64,000 nt of DNA from assembly GCA_038562555.1 (NCBI GenBank), contig JBCFBK010000029.1, positions 5,795 to 69,794 on the forward strand, given 5' to 3'. The translations under genes were made by a program, and so were the position numbers. This DNA comes from JBCFBK01 sp038562555 (GTDB lineage Bacteria; Bacteroidota; Bacteroidia; Bacteroidales; Prolixibacteraceae). Each line of letters begins with the position of its first letter. The first letter of the stretch is position 1. The notes beneath the pieces are model-generated. The model was not told where the DNA came from. It made no database searches and was given only the letters and a program-made list of their open reading frames with translations. Below are positions 1 through 9,292 of the stretch, in pieces.

Positions 1-1000
1 GGTGTCGCAGCATCGTAAGCATTTTATCGATCTCGTTACGCTTATCGCGAAACAAAAAACCCAGAGTCGGATCTTCAATGTTTTCGATGGGCAGGTTAAA
101 TAACGAGCGCTTAAGCAATTCCGGATCGTTAGGCAACATCCGGTAGTGAAAGACCGGGGTTTTCCGGTATTGGTTCTTTTTAAATTCCGACCAGGCCTGA
201 TCGGTATTTACCGGTGAGACCAGCAGCAGAAATTGAATCTGGCTGTCTATATCGACCAATTGCCGGTCTATTTCCCATGTATCGGGATTTACTCCCCGGC
301 GGGCAAGACTCTGAAAACCGGATATCCGGTGTGTCCCTTGGACGTTGATAAAGTCGAAAACCGATTTCCGGAAAATCTCCCCGAATCCGGCATATAATTT
401 CCTTTCCAATATGGGGTAAACCTGTCCGGTTTCCATGTTTCTGTAAAAAGGCTTTACTTTCAAACCCAGCAGCAGACACTCCATTTGTTTAAGCTCCTCT
501 TTGCTCAGTAATGCCTGCAAATGGCCGGGCCCCCTTTTACCGGAAACATTCAGCGTGATTTCAGGAGCCAGACCGGCGAGATCGATTTTCCGTACACTAT
601 CTCTCAAGGCGCTCATCGACTGCGGAAGGGAATCAGCAGGCCCGTAAAGCTCAAAACCTGCCGTTCGATTTTCGGAACCAATGGCGTTCACATCGGGCCA
701 GATTTCGATCAAAAGAAAAGCGCCGTATTCGTCCGACAATTGGCTGACGATCTTCAAAACCAGCAGCCGATAGGCCGGGTAGAGCCGTTCGGGGCAGATC
801 AGAAATGAAGCTTCATTCCTGATCATGGTTTCAATCACCTCGTCACGGCCATCTCCCGGGGTTCTGTATACCAGCAGGAAAGGAAGTTTACGTTCAATGT
901 ATAATTGTCCGCTGTTGTTAATCCGGCAGTCAACTCCCGAATCCAGGTCTAACTCCTCCATCAGTTTTTCAAAACGGCATCCATCACGATTCTTAATCAT
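1..1000 (-). CDS. QEGLA-motif / DUF1704 family protein (C-terminus cut by window edge)
   Basis: An open frame on the minus strand starts at an ATG whose last base is 1000 and runs off the left edge, giving about 333 residues. The last visible residues include DPTLGFLFRDKRNEIDKML, a strongly conserved stretch of the DUF1704/QEGLA family (annotated as flavohemoglobin expression-modulating QEGLA motif proteins). The QEGLA motif itself would lie beyond the edge. The biochemical role of the family is not settled; a metallopeptidase-like fold has been proposed. The gene lies 44 bp downstream of an N-formylglutamate amidohydrolase on the same strand, a pairing recurrent in Bacteroidota that suggests a shared function with that enzyme. 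Family assignment is fairly sure; function is not. Confidence 0.8.
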   Translation of the reverse strand, partial: MIKNRDGCRFEKLMEELDLDSGVDCRINNSGQLYIERKLPFLLVYRTPGDGRDEVIETMIRNEASFLICPERLYPAYRLLVLKIVSQLSDEYGAFLLIEIWPDVNAIGSENRTAGFELYGPADSLPQSMSALRDSVRKIDLAGLAPEITLNVSGKRGPGHLQALLSKEELKQMECLLLGLKVKPFYRNMETGQVYPILERKLYAGFGEIFRKSVFDFINVQGTHRISGFQSLARRGVNPDTWEIDRQLVDIDSQIQFLLLVSPVNTDQAWSEFKKNQYRKTPVFHYRMLPNDPELLKRSLFNLPIENIEDPTLGFLFRDKRNEIDKMLTMLRH

Positions 1001-1044
1001 AATTCAGTTCCTTTGATTCGACCGGGAAATCACTCGCAGCAAAC

Positions 1045-1857
1045 CTATCCCGTTATCTGGTTGGAAAACTTACTCGCACCGATTTTTTCTGCCACCTGGA
1101 GTACTCCCGGAACTATCGCCTCAAAAGCTTTTTTAAGTTCACGCAGGTGAAGGATATTGATGGCTCCGGTATGCTCATCCATGAAAATTTTTTTTACCTC
1201 AATGGCCAATACACAACTTCGGTCTGAGTAGTGCTCATGGATCCAGGCTGAAAGATGTCCGCCTTTAAACTTTATATTCTCCCGGACATCAAGTTTCCGC
1301 CCCATATAACCGTGTCCGTGCAGGCAGTTCTGAAAATAATCAACTACCGGTGCCCAGAGTTCGCGGTTCAGCGTGCCCGTGCCGATGTTAATCTCCGGGT
1401 TTTCAGTTGGATCAGCCTGCGTTCCGTCTACACTGCGCCGGTGATTATATGAATGGAAATCAAAAACGACCAGGTATCCGTGCGCGCGGATCAGTCTCTT
1501 CACACACCGGTCGAGTTGACGGTAAAAATAATCATAATCCTGCAGCAGTTTTAGCATCACCTTTTGCGGCGTGTCCTTTTTCCACACCTCCATTCCCCAA
1601 GCCTGTTCCGGCGAACGGTATAAGGCGTCCTCCCTCGGGCGGTTTAAATCGGTTTGAAAACGGGAAGTATTCACGATCATAAAGTTAGGTGATATCCGGG
1701 CGAAAAAACCGGTTAAAGGATCTTCTTCCTTTAATCGCATAAACTCATCCGGCACCAGGTATGGCTCCACTTCCGGGTCAATTGCATGTCCGTTATGGAT
1801 TGCCAGCGCCAAAAGCGGCAGTCGGCTTTCCCGAATATCAAATTCCATTTCTATCAT
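1045..1857 (-). CDS. N-formylglutamate amidohydrolase family protein
   Basis: The 270-residue protein fits the N-formylglutamate amidohydrolase (FGase) family, which hydrolyses the formyl group of N-formylglutamate or related substrates with a bound metal. Visible family signatures are HNGH (residues 21-24), SRFQTDLNR (about 65-73), DFHSYNHR (133-140), a GGHLSAWIHE segment near 199-208 and an acidic AIEVKKIFMDE stretch near 218-228. No signal peptide is seen, so it should be cytoplasmic. Translation could begin at the first ATG or at a second one three codons later. It sits between NADH dehydrogenase and the QEGLA gene with short gaps (49 and 44 bp), suggesting a three-gene operon. The true substrate in this context is unknown. 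Confidence 0.85.
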   Translation of the reverse strand: MIEMEFDIRESRLPLLALAIHNGHAIDPEVEPYLVPDEFMRLKEEDPLTGFFARISPNFMIVNTSRFQTDLNRPREDALYRSPEQAWGMEVWKKDTPQKVMLKLLQDYDYFYRQLDRCVKRLIRAHGYLVVFDFHSYNHRRSVDGTQADPTENPEINIGTGTLNRELWAPVVDYFQNCLHGHGYMGRKLDVRENIKFKGGHLSAWIHEHYSDRSCVLAIEVKKIFMDEHTGAINILHLRELKKAFEAIVPGVLQVAEKIGASKFSNQITG

Positions 1858-1906
1858 GATCTGTATAACCGAAATTCGTTGTCAATTATTGTAAAACCAA
1901 AACAAT

Positions 1907-3307
1907 TCAGATATCTTCCCGCATTTCTCCGGTCATTTCCCGACTCACCGGATCGGTCGATTTGGTTGACGGACGTATGATTAGCCGGATGCCCCGGTCA
2001 TAGGTTACGTAACTCCACACCCAGTTAGCAAAAACAACTGCCTTATTGCGGAATCCGATCAAAAACCACAGGTGAACGATCAACCATACCAGCCAGCCGG
2101 ACCAGCCGGTCAGGCAGATTTTCCCGGGGAACTCGGCAACCGCTTTATTTCTTCCGATGGTCGCCAGCACACCTTTATCCCTGTAGCGGAACGCGCGTAC
2201 CGGCTCCCCCCGGTTTATACGGAGCAGGTTTGCGGCCAATTGCCGTCCCTGCTGGATAGCCACCTGGGCCAGTCCCGGCAGCGTGCCTTTGCCGTCTTCT
2301 GCCGACATCGATGCCACATCGCCAATGGCAAACACGTTGTTAAAAACATCCCTGGTTTTCTGGTCCCGGTATACCTGGCAGGTTTCACTGACAGCCAGCT
2401 TGCCTCTGAAGATACTTTTCTCCCCAAATCCGTCGGGCAGATTCCCGTTCACACCCGCGGCCCAGATAAGTGTATCGGTTTCGATTTCCCCACCATTTCT
2501 TAGTCTGACCGTCTTTCCGTCATAATCGAGGATCAAATCGCTCAGAATGATTTCCACACCCATTCTCTCCAGGTATTTTTGTGTGCGTCCGCCCGACACA
2601 GCCGACATAGCCGGTAAAACACGTTCAAGCCCTTCGACAAGAAAAATTCGCATGCGGTTCACATCGAGTTGCGGATAATCATGAGGCAGGATATGGTTTT
2701 TCAACTCAGCCAGCGCACCGCTAATTTCGACCCCTGTCGGTCCGGCTCCTACCACAACGAAAGTCATCAGCCGCTTTCGAACCTGCTCGTCAGCAATCAT
2801 CTCCGATTTCTCAAACTGCTGGAAGATATGGCTTCTCAGATCAAGCGCATGGGTGACCTGCTTAAGAGGAAAAGCATTTTTCGCAATGTTCGGGTTGTCG
2901 AAAAAATTGGTCTGTGACCCTGTTGCAATCACGAGGTAATCATACGACAGCGAACCGGCAGTAGTATAAATATGCTGTGCTTCAGGATCAACCCGGTCAA
3001 CCTTTACCATGCGAAAGCAGACGTCTCTGTTTCTACCGATCATCTTTCTGAAAGGTTCTGCCACTGAATCCGGTTCAAGACCGGCGGTGGCAACCTGATA
3101 CAACAACGGCTGAAACGTGTGGTAATTATACCGATCGATCAGCACAATCTGAAAATCGTCCTTTAGTCCCGAAAGAAGATGAATTCCGCCAAAACCCCCG
3201 CCAACAATTACGACGCGCGGCTTATGCGATTCCGGAATATTGATTGAAAGCAGCTGATCCTTTTTCTCCATGACGAACTTTAATAATTGATCTGCCTGCA
3301 TGCCCAT
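1907..3307 (-). CDS. ndh: type II NADH:quinone oxidoreductase (NDH-2)
   Basis: A 466-residue FAD/NAD-dependent oxidoreductase. The FAD-binding dinucleotide fold is at the N-terminus (VVIVGGGFGG, residues 32-41) and the NADH-binding fold in the middle (VVGAGPTGVEISGALAE, about 185-201). A GD-containing FAD motif follows (FAIGDVA, 327-333). A hydrophobic, Trp-rich C-terminal segment (about 400-437) is typical of NDH-2 and anchors it to the inner membrane face. It moves electrons from NADH to quinone without pumping protons. The first ATG is preceded by AAGAAAGAG, but a start 12 codons later (MEKKDQ) is also possible. The final 20 or so residues are a polar extension. It is the likely first gene of the minus-strand group. 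Confidence 0.92.
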   Translation of the reverse strand: MGMQADQLLKFVMEKKDQLLSINIPESHKPRVVIVGGGFGGIHLLSGLKDDFQIVLIDRYNYHTFQPLLYQVATAGLEPDSVAEPFRKMIGRNRDVCFRMVKVDRVDPEAQHIYTTAGSLSYDYLVIATGSQTNFFDNPNIAKNAFPLKQVTHALDLRSHIFQQFEKSEMIADEQVRKRLMTFVVVGAGPTGVEISGALAELKNHILPHDYPQLDVNRMRIFLVEGLERVLPAMSAVSGGRTQKYLERMGVEIILSDLILDYDGKTVRLRNGGEIETDTLIWAAGVNGNLPDGFGEKSIFRGKLAVSETCQVYRDQKTRDVFNNVFAIGDVASMSAEDGKGTLPGLAQVAIQQGRQLAANLLRINRGEPVRAFRYRDKGVLATIGRNKAVAEFPGKICLTGWSGWLVWLIVHLWFLIGFRNKAVVFANWVWSYVTYDRGIRLIIRPSTKSTDPVSREMTGEMREDI

Positions 3308-3684
3308 GACTCTTTCTTCAGCGCATACCGTGCTTCGGTCCGTGCAAACCAGATTCCAAATACAGCTCCGGAAAAGTTAAGTAACGGCATTCAGAAAAAC
3401 AGTTTCATAAAAGCAGGCTCCTAAAAGGGTATTCAAGAGGGAACCCCCCGCCGACGGGGGAATCCTGCACGGTTTCTTTTGGGGATTATTTACACATATT
3501 TCCCAAAAATTCCACATTTGAAAGTGGCAAAAAAGCCGCCGGCGAGGCCTAAGTTTCCGGCAATATCCGTTATTAACAGTAATATCAGGCAATCCGGCGG
3601 CATTTTCCCCGCTCTGGTATAATGATTGTCTAAAAAGCTTCTGACAAAGGCGAAGTATAGCATGCTTCAAAAAAATGACAGCCC
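3308..3684. other. divergent intergenic region with a GC-rich hairpin
   Basis: This gap separates ndh (leftward) from a universal stress protein gene (rightward), so it must hold both promoters. The only clear structure is a perfect 6-bp stem CCCCCG/CGGGGG with loop CCGA at 3445-3460. It has no T-tract on either side and is therefore not a typical terminator. I see no convincing gene in the gap. Confidence 0.5.
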
Positions 3685-4530
3685 ATGAAAGTAATTTTGA
3701 TCAGCGACATCAAGGGAAAATCTGAAAGCATTATACCATATGGCCTGCGCCTGGCCCGGTCTCTCGAAGCCGAAACGGATCTGATCCATATCCTCGACCG
3801 AAGGGTCGTACAGTCATTTCCCACACCCTATGCCGACTCACATACCGTAGCGCCGGGAGAAAAATTCTCTCACGATGAGCTGGTCAACAAGGAAAAAGGC
3901 GAGATCAGCGAAGCCATTGGAAATCTTCTTACCCGCGAGATATCCAAACTGAATTACCCGCTAAAGATAAATGTCTATGTGAAAGATGGCTCCCTGATCA
4001 ACTGGTTGGCCGGAGAAGACGGATCAACCGGCGACACGATCCTGCTCGTGAACAAAAACCCTGACGGACAAATCTTTGTCTCCGAAGGGGATCTCATTGA
4101 TTGCTGTAAAATTTTTAACGGTGTAACCTTGTTCATTCCTCCGGGACTTGAATTTCGGGAATATGAAAATATGCTCCTTCCTGCCGATTATACTGACAAA
4201 TATACTGCAGCCTATAAAAAGATGGGCCGCTTTACAGCCCGCTTCCGATCTTTCATCAATGCGGTGCCGGTATCAGATACGGAGGAAATTGGCACATGGC
4301 AGTGGAGAAAGGAAGCAGAGCAATATTTTCTTAATTCGCAGATCAATTGCAACACCATGAACGGGATCCTGATAAACGGTGATCTGCTGCACTATATTGG
4401 AAAAATCCAGCCGGACCTGGTGCTTTATCCCGATCAGCAGAAAAGCCTTTTAAAATCGTTATTTAAGAAAGACTTTTTAATCACGCTGCTGGGTGAAACA
4501 AATTCACCGGTTTTATATTGTTCTCCTTGA
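3685..4530 (+). CDS. universal stress protein family, two-domain
   Basis: The 281-residue protein starts MKVILISDIKGKSESI and contains the alternating strand-helix pattern of the UspA family, long enough for two tandem Usp domains (about 1-150 and 150-281). The C-terminal end LGETNSPVLYCSP matches the usual final strand of Usp domains. I do not see an intact ATP-binding G-2x-G-9x-G(S/T) signature, so it may be a non-nucleotide-binding member. Usp proteins are cytoplasmic and are induced by starvation, oxidative or membrane stress. The gene is followed 57 bp later by a Cu/Zn SOD gene on the same strand, which fits a stress role, though it is not clear that they share a transcript. Confidence 0.8.
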   Translation: MKVILISDIKGKSESIIPYGLRLARSLEAETDLIHILDRRVVQSFPTPYADSHTVAPGEKFSHDELVNKEKGEISEAIGNLLTREISKLNYPLKINVYVKDGSLINWLAGEDGSTGDTILLVNKNPDGQIFVSEGDLIDCCKIFNGVTLFIPPGLEFREYENMLLPADYTDKYTAAYKKMGRFTARFRSFINAVPVSDTEEIGTWQWRKEAEQYFLNSQINCNTMNGILINGDLLHYIGKIQPDLVLYPDQQKSLLKSLFKKDFLITLLGETNSPVLYCSP

Positions 4531-4587
4531 TAATTAAAGCGACTTAAAGGATCGATTTAAATAAAAACGAACTTAAAACTAAAATTT

Positions 4588-5205
4588 ATGCGTATGAGAA
4601 ATTTCTTAATTCATGGGAGCATGGCAACCTGTCTGTTATTATCGATGGCTGCCTGCGATCCAAAGCCACGAACAAGTTCATCAGAAGAAACCGTCAGTCA
4701 CAACTCCGCGGATCACAGCGCCGTGCTGCGGGAAGACGAGGCAGAAGCAGTTTCGTTTAAAAAAGCGATCTGCGTGTTGCATCCTACAAAAGGAAATAAG
4801 GTCACTGGCCAGGTCACCTTCACCCAATCCGATTCGGGAATGGTCGTCGTTGCAGATCTGACCGGTCTGACGCCGGGGAAGCACGGTTTTCATGTGCATG
4901 AGTTTGGCGATTGCTCCAGCCCCGATGCCTCATCGGCCGGTGGACATTTTAACCCGGAAGGGAAGGAGCATGGAGCCCCGCATGCCGACAAGAGACATGT
5001 TGGCGACCTGGGCAACGTGGAGGCCGGGAATGACGGTAAAGCTCATTATCAGTTTCTTGATTCACTGATGACTTTCAGCGGAACCAACTCGATTATCGGG
5101 CGATCGTTAATCGTTCATGCAGGCGAAGATGACCTGAAATCCCAGCCTACGGGCGATTCGGGCGATCGCATTGCCTGCGGTGTAATTGGCATTGCGAAAC
5201 AGTGA
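4588..5205 (+). CDS. sodC: Cu/Zn superoxide dismutase, lipoprotein
   Basis: A 205-residue SodC that dismutates superoxide in the periplasm. The N-terminus is a lipoprotein signal with lipobox LSMAAC (Cys23). The metal-binding residues can be followed in order: FHVHEFGDC gives His102 and His104 plus Cys109; GGHFNP gives the bridging His120; EHGAPH and RHVGDLGN give the zinc ligands His128, His137 and Asp140; IVHAGEDD gives copper ligand His177; ACGVIG gives the partner Cys197 of the disulfide. All key residues are present, so it should be active. Start could be either of two close methionines (MRMRN). It lies between the stress protein and an OmpA gene. Confidence 0.95.
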   Translation: MRMRNFLIHGSMATCLLLSMAACDPKPRTSSSEETVSHNSADHSAVLREDEAEAVSFKKAICVLHPTKGNKVTGQVTFTQSDSGMVVVADLTGLTPGKHGFHVHEFGDCSSPDASSAGGHFNPEGKEHGAPHADKRHVGDLGNVEAGNDGKAHYQFLDSLMTFSGTNSIIGRSLIVHAGEDDLKSQPTGDSGDRIACGVIGIAKQ

Positions 5206-5235
5206 CCTAAACAAATTTAAATTAACATAACTAGT

Positions 5236-6423
5236 ATGAAAAAAGGATTATTATTACTTGCGCTTGTAGGTTTGATAGCCTCCGGAAATTACGCACAGGA
5301 AAATATGTCAGTAGACACGACCTACAACAAATGGACAATCGAAGGGGGTATCGGTTTTACGAAGCCCTATCATCAGCTTTCGTACGGTTACCGTACAAAC
5401 ACGCCCGATTTCTTTGTCGGGGAACTCGGGGCGAGATACATGCTAAACGAGTTTTTTGGACTAAAACTCGGTCTCGGTTACAATAGCTTCTCAGAAGGAG
5501 ATAACAGCCTCGATTTTAGCACGAAACAGTATCACGCCAGCCTTCAGGGGGTGATCAATATGGGCCGTTTACTTCGTTTTGAAGATTGGACGAACACTTT
5601 TGGCTTGCTGGCTCATGCGGGAGGCGGCGTAGGATACCTTGACTATGAAGCAGATGACACATACACAGATTACGTAGGCCACGTTCTCGGTGGTCTCACC
5701 GGGCAGGTGAAACTTTCCCCAAGAGTATCCTTAAATCTCGATGTAACGGGAATGTATAACATCCGTCAGGGCTTTACGTTTAACGGAGGTTCCGGCGATT
5801 CCTACGATGACAATACCCCGGTTGTCTTTAACGGGACTGTTGGTCTGGCAGTTGCCCTGGGTAAAAATAAAACGCATGCCGACTGGTATCTGCGCGAAGA
5901 AACCCTGTTTGACGGACTAAACGCACGTATCACCCACCTGGAATCCCGGCTGGAAGAAGCCGAACGCACAGGACCCGAGCGCGACAGCAGGATCAGTGAC
6001 CTGGGGACTAAGCTGAATGATCTTGACCGGAAAGTAAGTACCACTCCTCCTCCGCCAAAAGTTGATCTAAATGAGTTAATCGCTCAACTGATGAACGAAG
6101 GCTACATCAATATTTATTTCGACTTCAACAGTACGAAAATCCAGGAGCAGGATGCGGGGTCAATCAACGCACTGAGAACCTACATGAAAACCAATCCGGA
6201 TGCGAATGTCCGCCTGCAGGGCTATGCTGATGAAAAAGGAACTGAAGAATATAATCAGAGACTTTCACAAAGGCGCGCCGATGCGGTTGCCAAATTACTC
6301 GTTGAATCGGGTATTGATACAACCCGCATCACCGCAGAAGGAAAAGGCGAAGACATCAGTGTTGACGAAAATTCTCCCAATGCCCGCCGCCTGGCAAGAA
6401 GGGTTACTTTCTCCATACAGTAA
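5236..6423 (+). CDS. OmpA family outer-membrane protein
   Basis: A 395-residue protein with a Sec signal peptide ending near ...SGNYAQ (residue 21). An N-terminal eight-stranded-type beta-barrel region follows (about 22-215), then a charged, coiled-coil-like linker (about 225-270) with a PPPPK hinge, and a C-terminal OmpA peptidoglycan-binding domain (about 285-395). Within the last are NIYFDFNSTKIQ and the conserved GYADEKGTEEYNQRLSQRRA block. It should tether the outer membrane to peptidoglycan. It begins 30 bp after sodC, so the two may be cotranscribed, and it is closed by a very strong terminator. Confidence 0.93.
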   Translation: MKKGLLLLALVGLIASGNYAQENMSVDTTYNKWTIEGGIGFTKPYHQLSYGYRTNTPDFFVGELGARYMLNEFFGLKLGLGYNSFSEGDNSLDFSTKQYHASLQGVINMGRLLRFEDWTNTFGLLAHAGGGVGYLDYEADDTYTDYVGHVLGGLTGQVKLSPRVSLNLDVTGMYNIRQGFTFNGGSGDSYDDNTPVVFNGTVGLAVALGKNKTHADWYLREETLFDGLNARITHLESRLEEAERTGPERDSRISDLGTKLNDLDRKVSTTPPPPKVDLNELIAQLMNEGYINIYFDFNSTKIQEQDAGSINALRTYMKTNPDANVRLQGYADEKGTEEYNQRLSQRRADAVAKLLVESGIDTTRITAEGKGEDISVDENSPNARRLARRVTFSIQ

Positions 6424-6430
6424 TAAAATG

Positions 6431-6467
6431 AGCCCCGGAGCCTTTTAATCCCGGGGCTTTTTTTTTT
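6431..6467 (+). terminator. Rho-independent terminator after the OmpA gene
   Basis: A perfect 8-bp stem AGCCCCGG/CCGGGGCT (6431-6438 with 6451-6458) is followed directly by a run of ten T. It lies 7 bp past the OmpA stop and abuts the end of the opposing antiporter gene. Confidence 0.93.
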
Positions 6468-7426
6468 CAAATTTCTTTTCCCACCAGCCAGACGGTGTAA
6501 AAGACAAAGCTGAACAGCAAAACCCCCGCTTCCCACCTGTCCAGTTTTTCCTTTTTGCTGGTAAACATCGCTGCAAACAAAAACAGGGTGCCTACGATGA
6601 GCATAAAAATGTCCATATTAAACACCAACTCGTACGGAACCGGACGGACCAGAGCACTGACCGACAGGATCAAAAAGATGTTGAAAATGTTGGAACCGAT
6701 AATGTTTCCTACGGCAATGTCGTTCTTCCCCTTTAACGCAGCCACCAGTGAGGTCGCCAGTTCCGGGAGTGATGTTCCTGCCGCTATGATGGTCAGGCCG
6801 ATAATCTTTTCGCTGACCCCTAAAGTCGTGGCCATTTCAACAGCATTGATAACAACCAGCCGTCCCCCGATTACCAAACCTGCCAGGCCGATCGTTATCA
6901 GACTCCATATTTTTAAATTAGAATAATCCTTGAATTCCATCCGGGTTACCGCCGGATCAGTTTTAAGTTGCCTGTATACATAAAACAGGAAAAAGCCAAA
7001 ACAAAGAAGCAGAATAATTCCTTCCAGCCGGTTTAGTATAAAAACAGAATCAGCCCGGAAAAAATCGTTCGTAAATACAAAAAGAAGGATAGCTGCAAGA
7101 AGCGATATCGGGATTTCCTTCCACACCGTGCTGGACTGAACAACAATCGGCCGGATCAGGCCGGTAATTCCAAGTATGAAAAACAGATTAAAATTATTAC
7201 TGCCGATCACATTGCCAAAAACAATCTCCTGATGTCCCTGCCAGGATGCAATTACGTTGACCACCATTTCAGGGGCTGATGTGCCAAAAGCAACGATCGT
7301 CAACCCAATGGCAAGATCAGACATATGGTGCCTTTTTGCAAGCGAAGAGGCTCCGCTAACCAGCCAGTCAGCGCCTTTAACCAAAAGCACAAGTCCAAAA
7401 ATCAAAAACATGATTTGAAAAACCAT
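6467..7426 (-). CDS. CaCA-family calcium/sodium antiporter (YrbG-like)
   Basis: This 319-residue integral membrane protein has the two inverted alpha-repeats of the Ca2+/cation antiporter superfamily. The first contains GTSAPE (48-53) and GNVIGSNNFN (71-80), the second GTSLPE (217-222) and GNIIGSNIFN (240-249). The acidic residues of these repeats form the ion sites. About ten hydrophobic segments are evident, placing it in the inner membrane, where it would exchange Na+ or H+ for Ca2+. It converges on the OmpA gene and is separated by 126 bp from the upstream MATE gene on the same strand. Ion specificity is inferred from family only. Confidence 0.9.
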   Translation of the reverse strand: MVFQIMFLIFGLVLLVKGADWLVSGASSLAKRHHMSDLAIGLTIVAFGTSAPEMVVNVIASWQGHQEIVFGNVIGSNNFNLFFILGITGLIRPIVVQSSTVWKEIPISLLAAILLFVFTNDFFRADSVFILNRLEGIILLLCFGFFLFYVYRQLKTDPAVTRMEFKDYSNLKIWSLITIGLAGLVIGGRLVVINAVEMATTLGVSEKIIGLTIIAAGTSLPELATSLVAALKGKNDIAVGNIIGSNIFNIFLILSVSALVRPVPYELVFNMDIFMLIVGTLFLFAAMFTSKKEKLDRWEAGVLLFSFVFYTVWLVGKEI

Positions 7427-7552
7427 AGTCGAACGTTTTACGATACCGTTATAAAACGGCAGGTCGACCTAATAACAAAGACGACAATCCCGGTGTTCAT
7501 GCTTAACACGGGATTGCCGTTAAAATTCTGTCATTCCGGAGAAACGGATTCT

Positions 7553-8992
7553 TTAAACCTTTACCGTTTTCCATCCTCCCCTCGAAAAGAGCCAAAGGGT
7601 AAACAGTCCGACCGAAGTTTCAGAAATAAATACCGCCCAGAAAACACCCGTATGTTCCAGTCCGAATTTAATTGCAAGCACATAGGACAAGGGGATCTGG
7701 ATCAGCCAGAAAAATACCAGGTTGATTTTGGTAGGTGTTTTGGTGTCACCGGCCCCGTTAAATGCCTGGACAGAAACCATCCACCATCCATACACTAAAA
7801 ATGAAAACGAAAGCAGGCGAAGCCATTCCGATCCGATGGCGATGACCTGCCGGTCGTCGGTAAAAATAGCCATCAGGGAATCATTGAAGAAAAAATAGAC
7901 AATCGATACGCCAATCAGGAAGATCATATTATAGGAGCCGGTTTTCCATACGGCCGACTCAGCCCGTTTCGGGTTTCCTGCTCCCAGGTTTTGTCCCACC
8001 AAGGTGGCCGATGCATTCGACAAGCCCCAGGCAGGCATCATGGTAAACATCATGATGCGCAGGGCGATCGTAGAACCGGCAACCGCTTCGCTGCCGATCT
8101 CCGCCAGGATGCGCATCAGAAAAATCCATGATGTCATGGCTACAATCATTTGCCCGATCCCTCCCAGCGATGTTTTAAATATAGCTAGCATAGTTTTTGC
8201 ATCCCAGCAGAGCTGTGAAAGTTTTGCCTGAATATGCTTTCCACCTTTAAAAAGCAACCAGACCTGGGTCAGAACCCCCACCCCACGTCCAATATTGGTT
8301 GCAATGGCAGCGCCCTCAATGCCCATTTCAGGAATAAATCCCCATCCGAAGATCAGCAGCGGATCAAGCAGCATATTGATAATGTTTGAAATCCAGAGTA
8401 TGCGCATGGCGATAGCAGCATCGCCGGCCCCGCGAAAGATAGCGTTGATCACAAACAGCAGCATGATCACCGCATTTCCTCCAAGCATCCATTGGGTATA
8501 GCGATACCCATGTTCGATCGCCCAGGCGTCTGCTCCCATCAACGCCAGCAGATCTTTGGCAAAGATGACTCCCCCGAGGGCGAAAGGTACCGAAGCGATC
8601 AATCCCAAAAATATCGCCTGGATAGCCGATTTCCCGGCATCTTCCTTATTTTTCTCCCCGATCCGCCGTGCCACGATGGCAGTAACTGACATGGACAGGC
8701 CCATTGCAATCGAATACAGCAAAAAAAGGTAGGTTTCTGTAAGTCCCACGGTTGCAACCGCCGAAGCACCCAGTTTTCCAACAAAATAAATATCCACCAC
8801 CGCGAAGGTCGATTCCATGACCAGTTCCAGGATCATGGGCACCGCCAACAGGAAAATAGCTTTCCGCATACCAATCCGGGTGTAATCTGCATCTGTTCCC
8901 CTAATCGCATTTTTTAATTCAACCCATAAAGATCTTTTTATCTTCATCTTAGACATGTTAATGTCTGCCGTTACGTTTTTCTGATCCTCCAT
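7553..8992 (-). CDS. MATE family efflux transporter
   Basis: A 479-residue protein with about twelve hydrophobic segments in two homologous halves, typical of MATE transporters that export drugs or metabolites by Na+ or H+ antiport. Recognisable family stretches are PMILELVMESTFAVVDIYFV (about 52-71), GLSMSVTAIVARRIGE in the N-half and GWWMVSVQAFNGAGDTKTP in the C-half. An N-terminal cytoplasmic tail of about 45 residues precedes the first membrane segment. It is convergent with nothing and is followed on the same strand by the CaCA antiporter. The substrate cannot be read from sequence. Confidence 0.92.
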   Translation of the reverse strand: MEDQKNVTADINMSKMKIKRSLWVELKNAIRGTDADYTRIGMRKAIFLLAVPMILELVMESTFAVVDIYFVGKLGASAVATVGLTETYLFLLYSIAMGLSMSVTAIVARRIGEKNKEDAGKSAIQAIFLGLIASVPFALGGVIFAKDLLALMGADAWAIEHGYRYTQWMLGGNAVIMLLFVINAIFRGAGDAAIAMRILWISNIINMLLDPLLIFGWGFIPEMGIEGAAIATNIGRGVGVLTQVWLLFKGGKHIQAKLSQLCWDAKTMLAIFKTSLGGIGQMIVAMTSWIFLMRILAEIGSEAVAGSTIALRIMMFTMMPAWGLSNASATLVGQNLGAGNPKRAESAVWKTGSYNMIFLIGVSIVYFFFNDSLMAIFTDDRQVIAIGSEWLRLLSFSFLVYGWWMVSVQAFNGAGDTKTPTKINLVFFWLIQIPLSYVLAIKFGLEHTGVFWAVFISETSVGLFTLWLFSRGGWKTVKV

Positions 8993-9292
8993 AATTGTTC
9001 CTTATTTAACGGTTTCAGGCAAGACCCCATTACAGCGGCGCCATCTTTTACAAAACTAACTAGTTGTCCTCTTTTCTGCGGAGGGGTATATCGACAAAGA
9101 GATGGGTGATTTGCGACAAAGGTTGCGTTCATTAGCCTGGCTGAAAACCGGATTGCGGATAATCTTCCCCACCCTGTAGAACCATTATTTTTATCAATCC
9201 CTACATCTTATTTATTTACAGTATGTTAACTCTTGGTGTTTGTCTGGTATGATTTTTACGTAATCTCTGATGTATATATTAAAAGAAGTATT
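8993..9292. other. divergent intergenic region (MATE / ku)
   Basis: This 300-bp gap lies between the leftward MATE gene and the rightward ku gene. I see no gene, strong hairpin or exact TAnnTTTG box in it. An upstream extension of the ku frame (from 9233) is open, but it does not match the Ku family and is not taken as coding. Confidence 0.4.

Noticed and set aside
3377..3824. Minus-strand open frames around the universal stress gene
   Set aside because: They are low-complexity or antisense to the stress protein gene and show no family motif.
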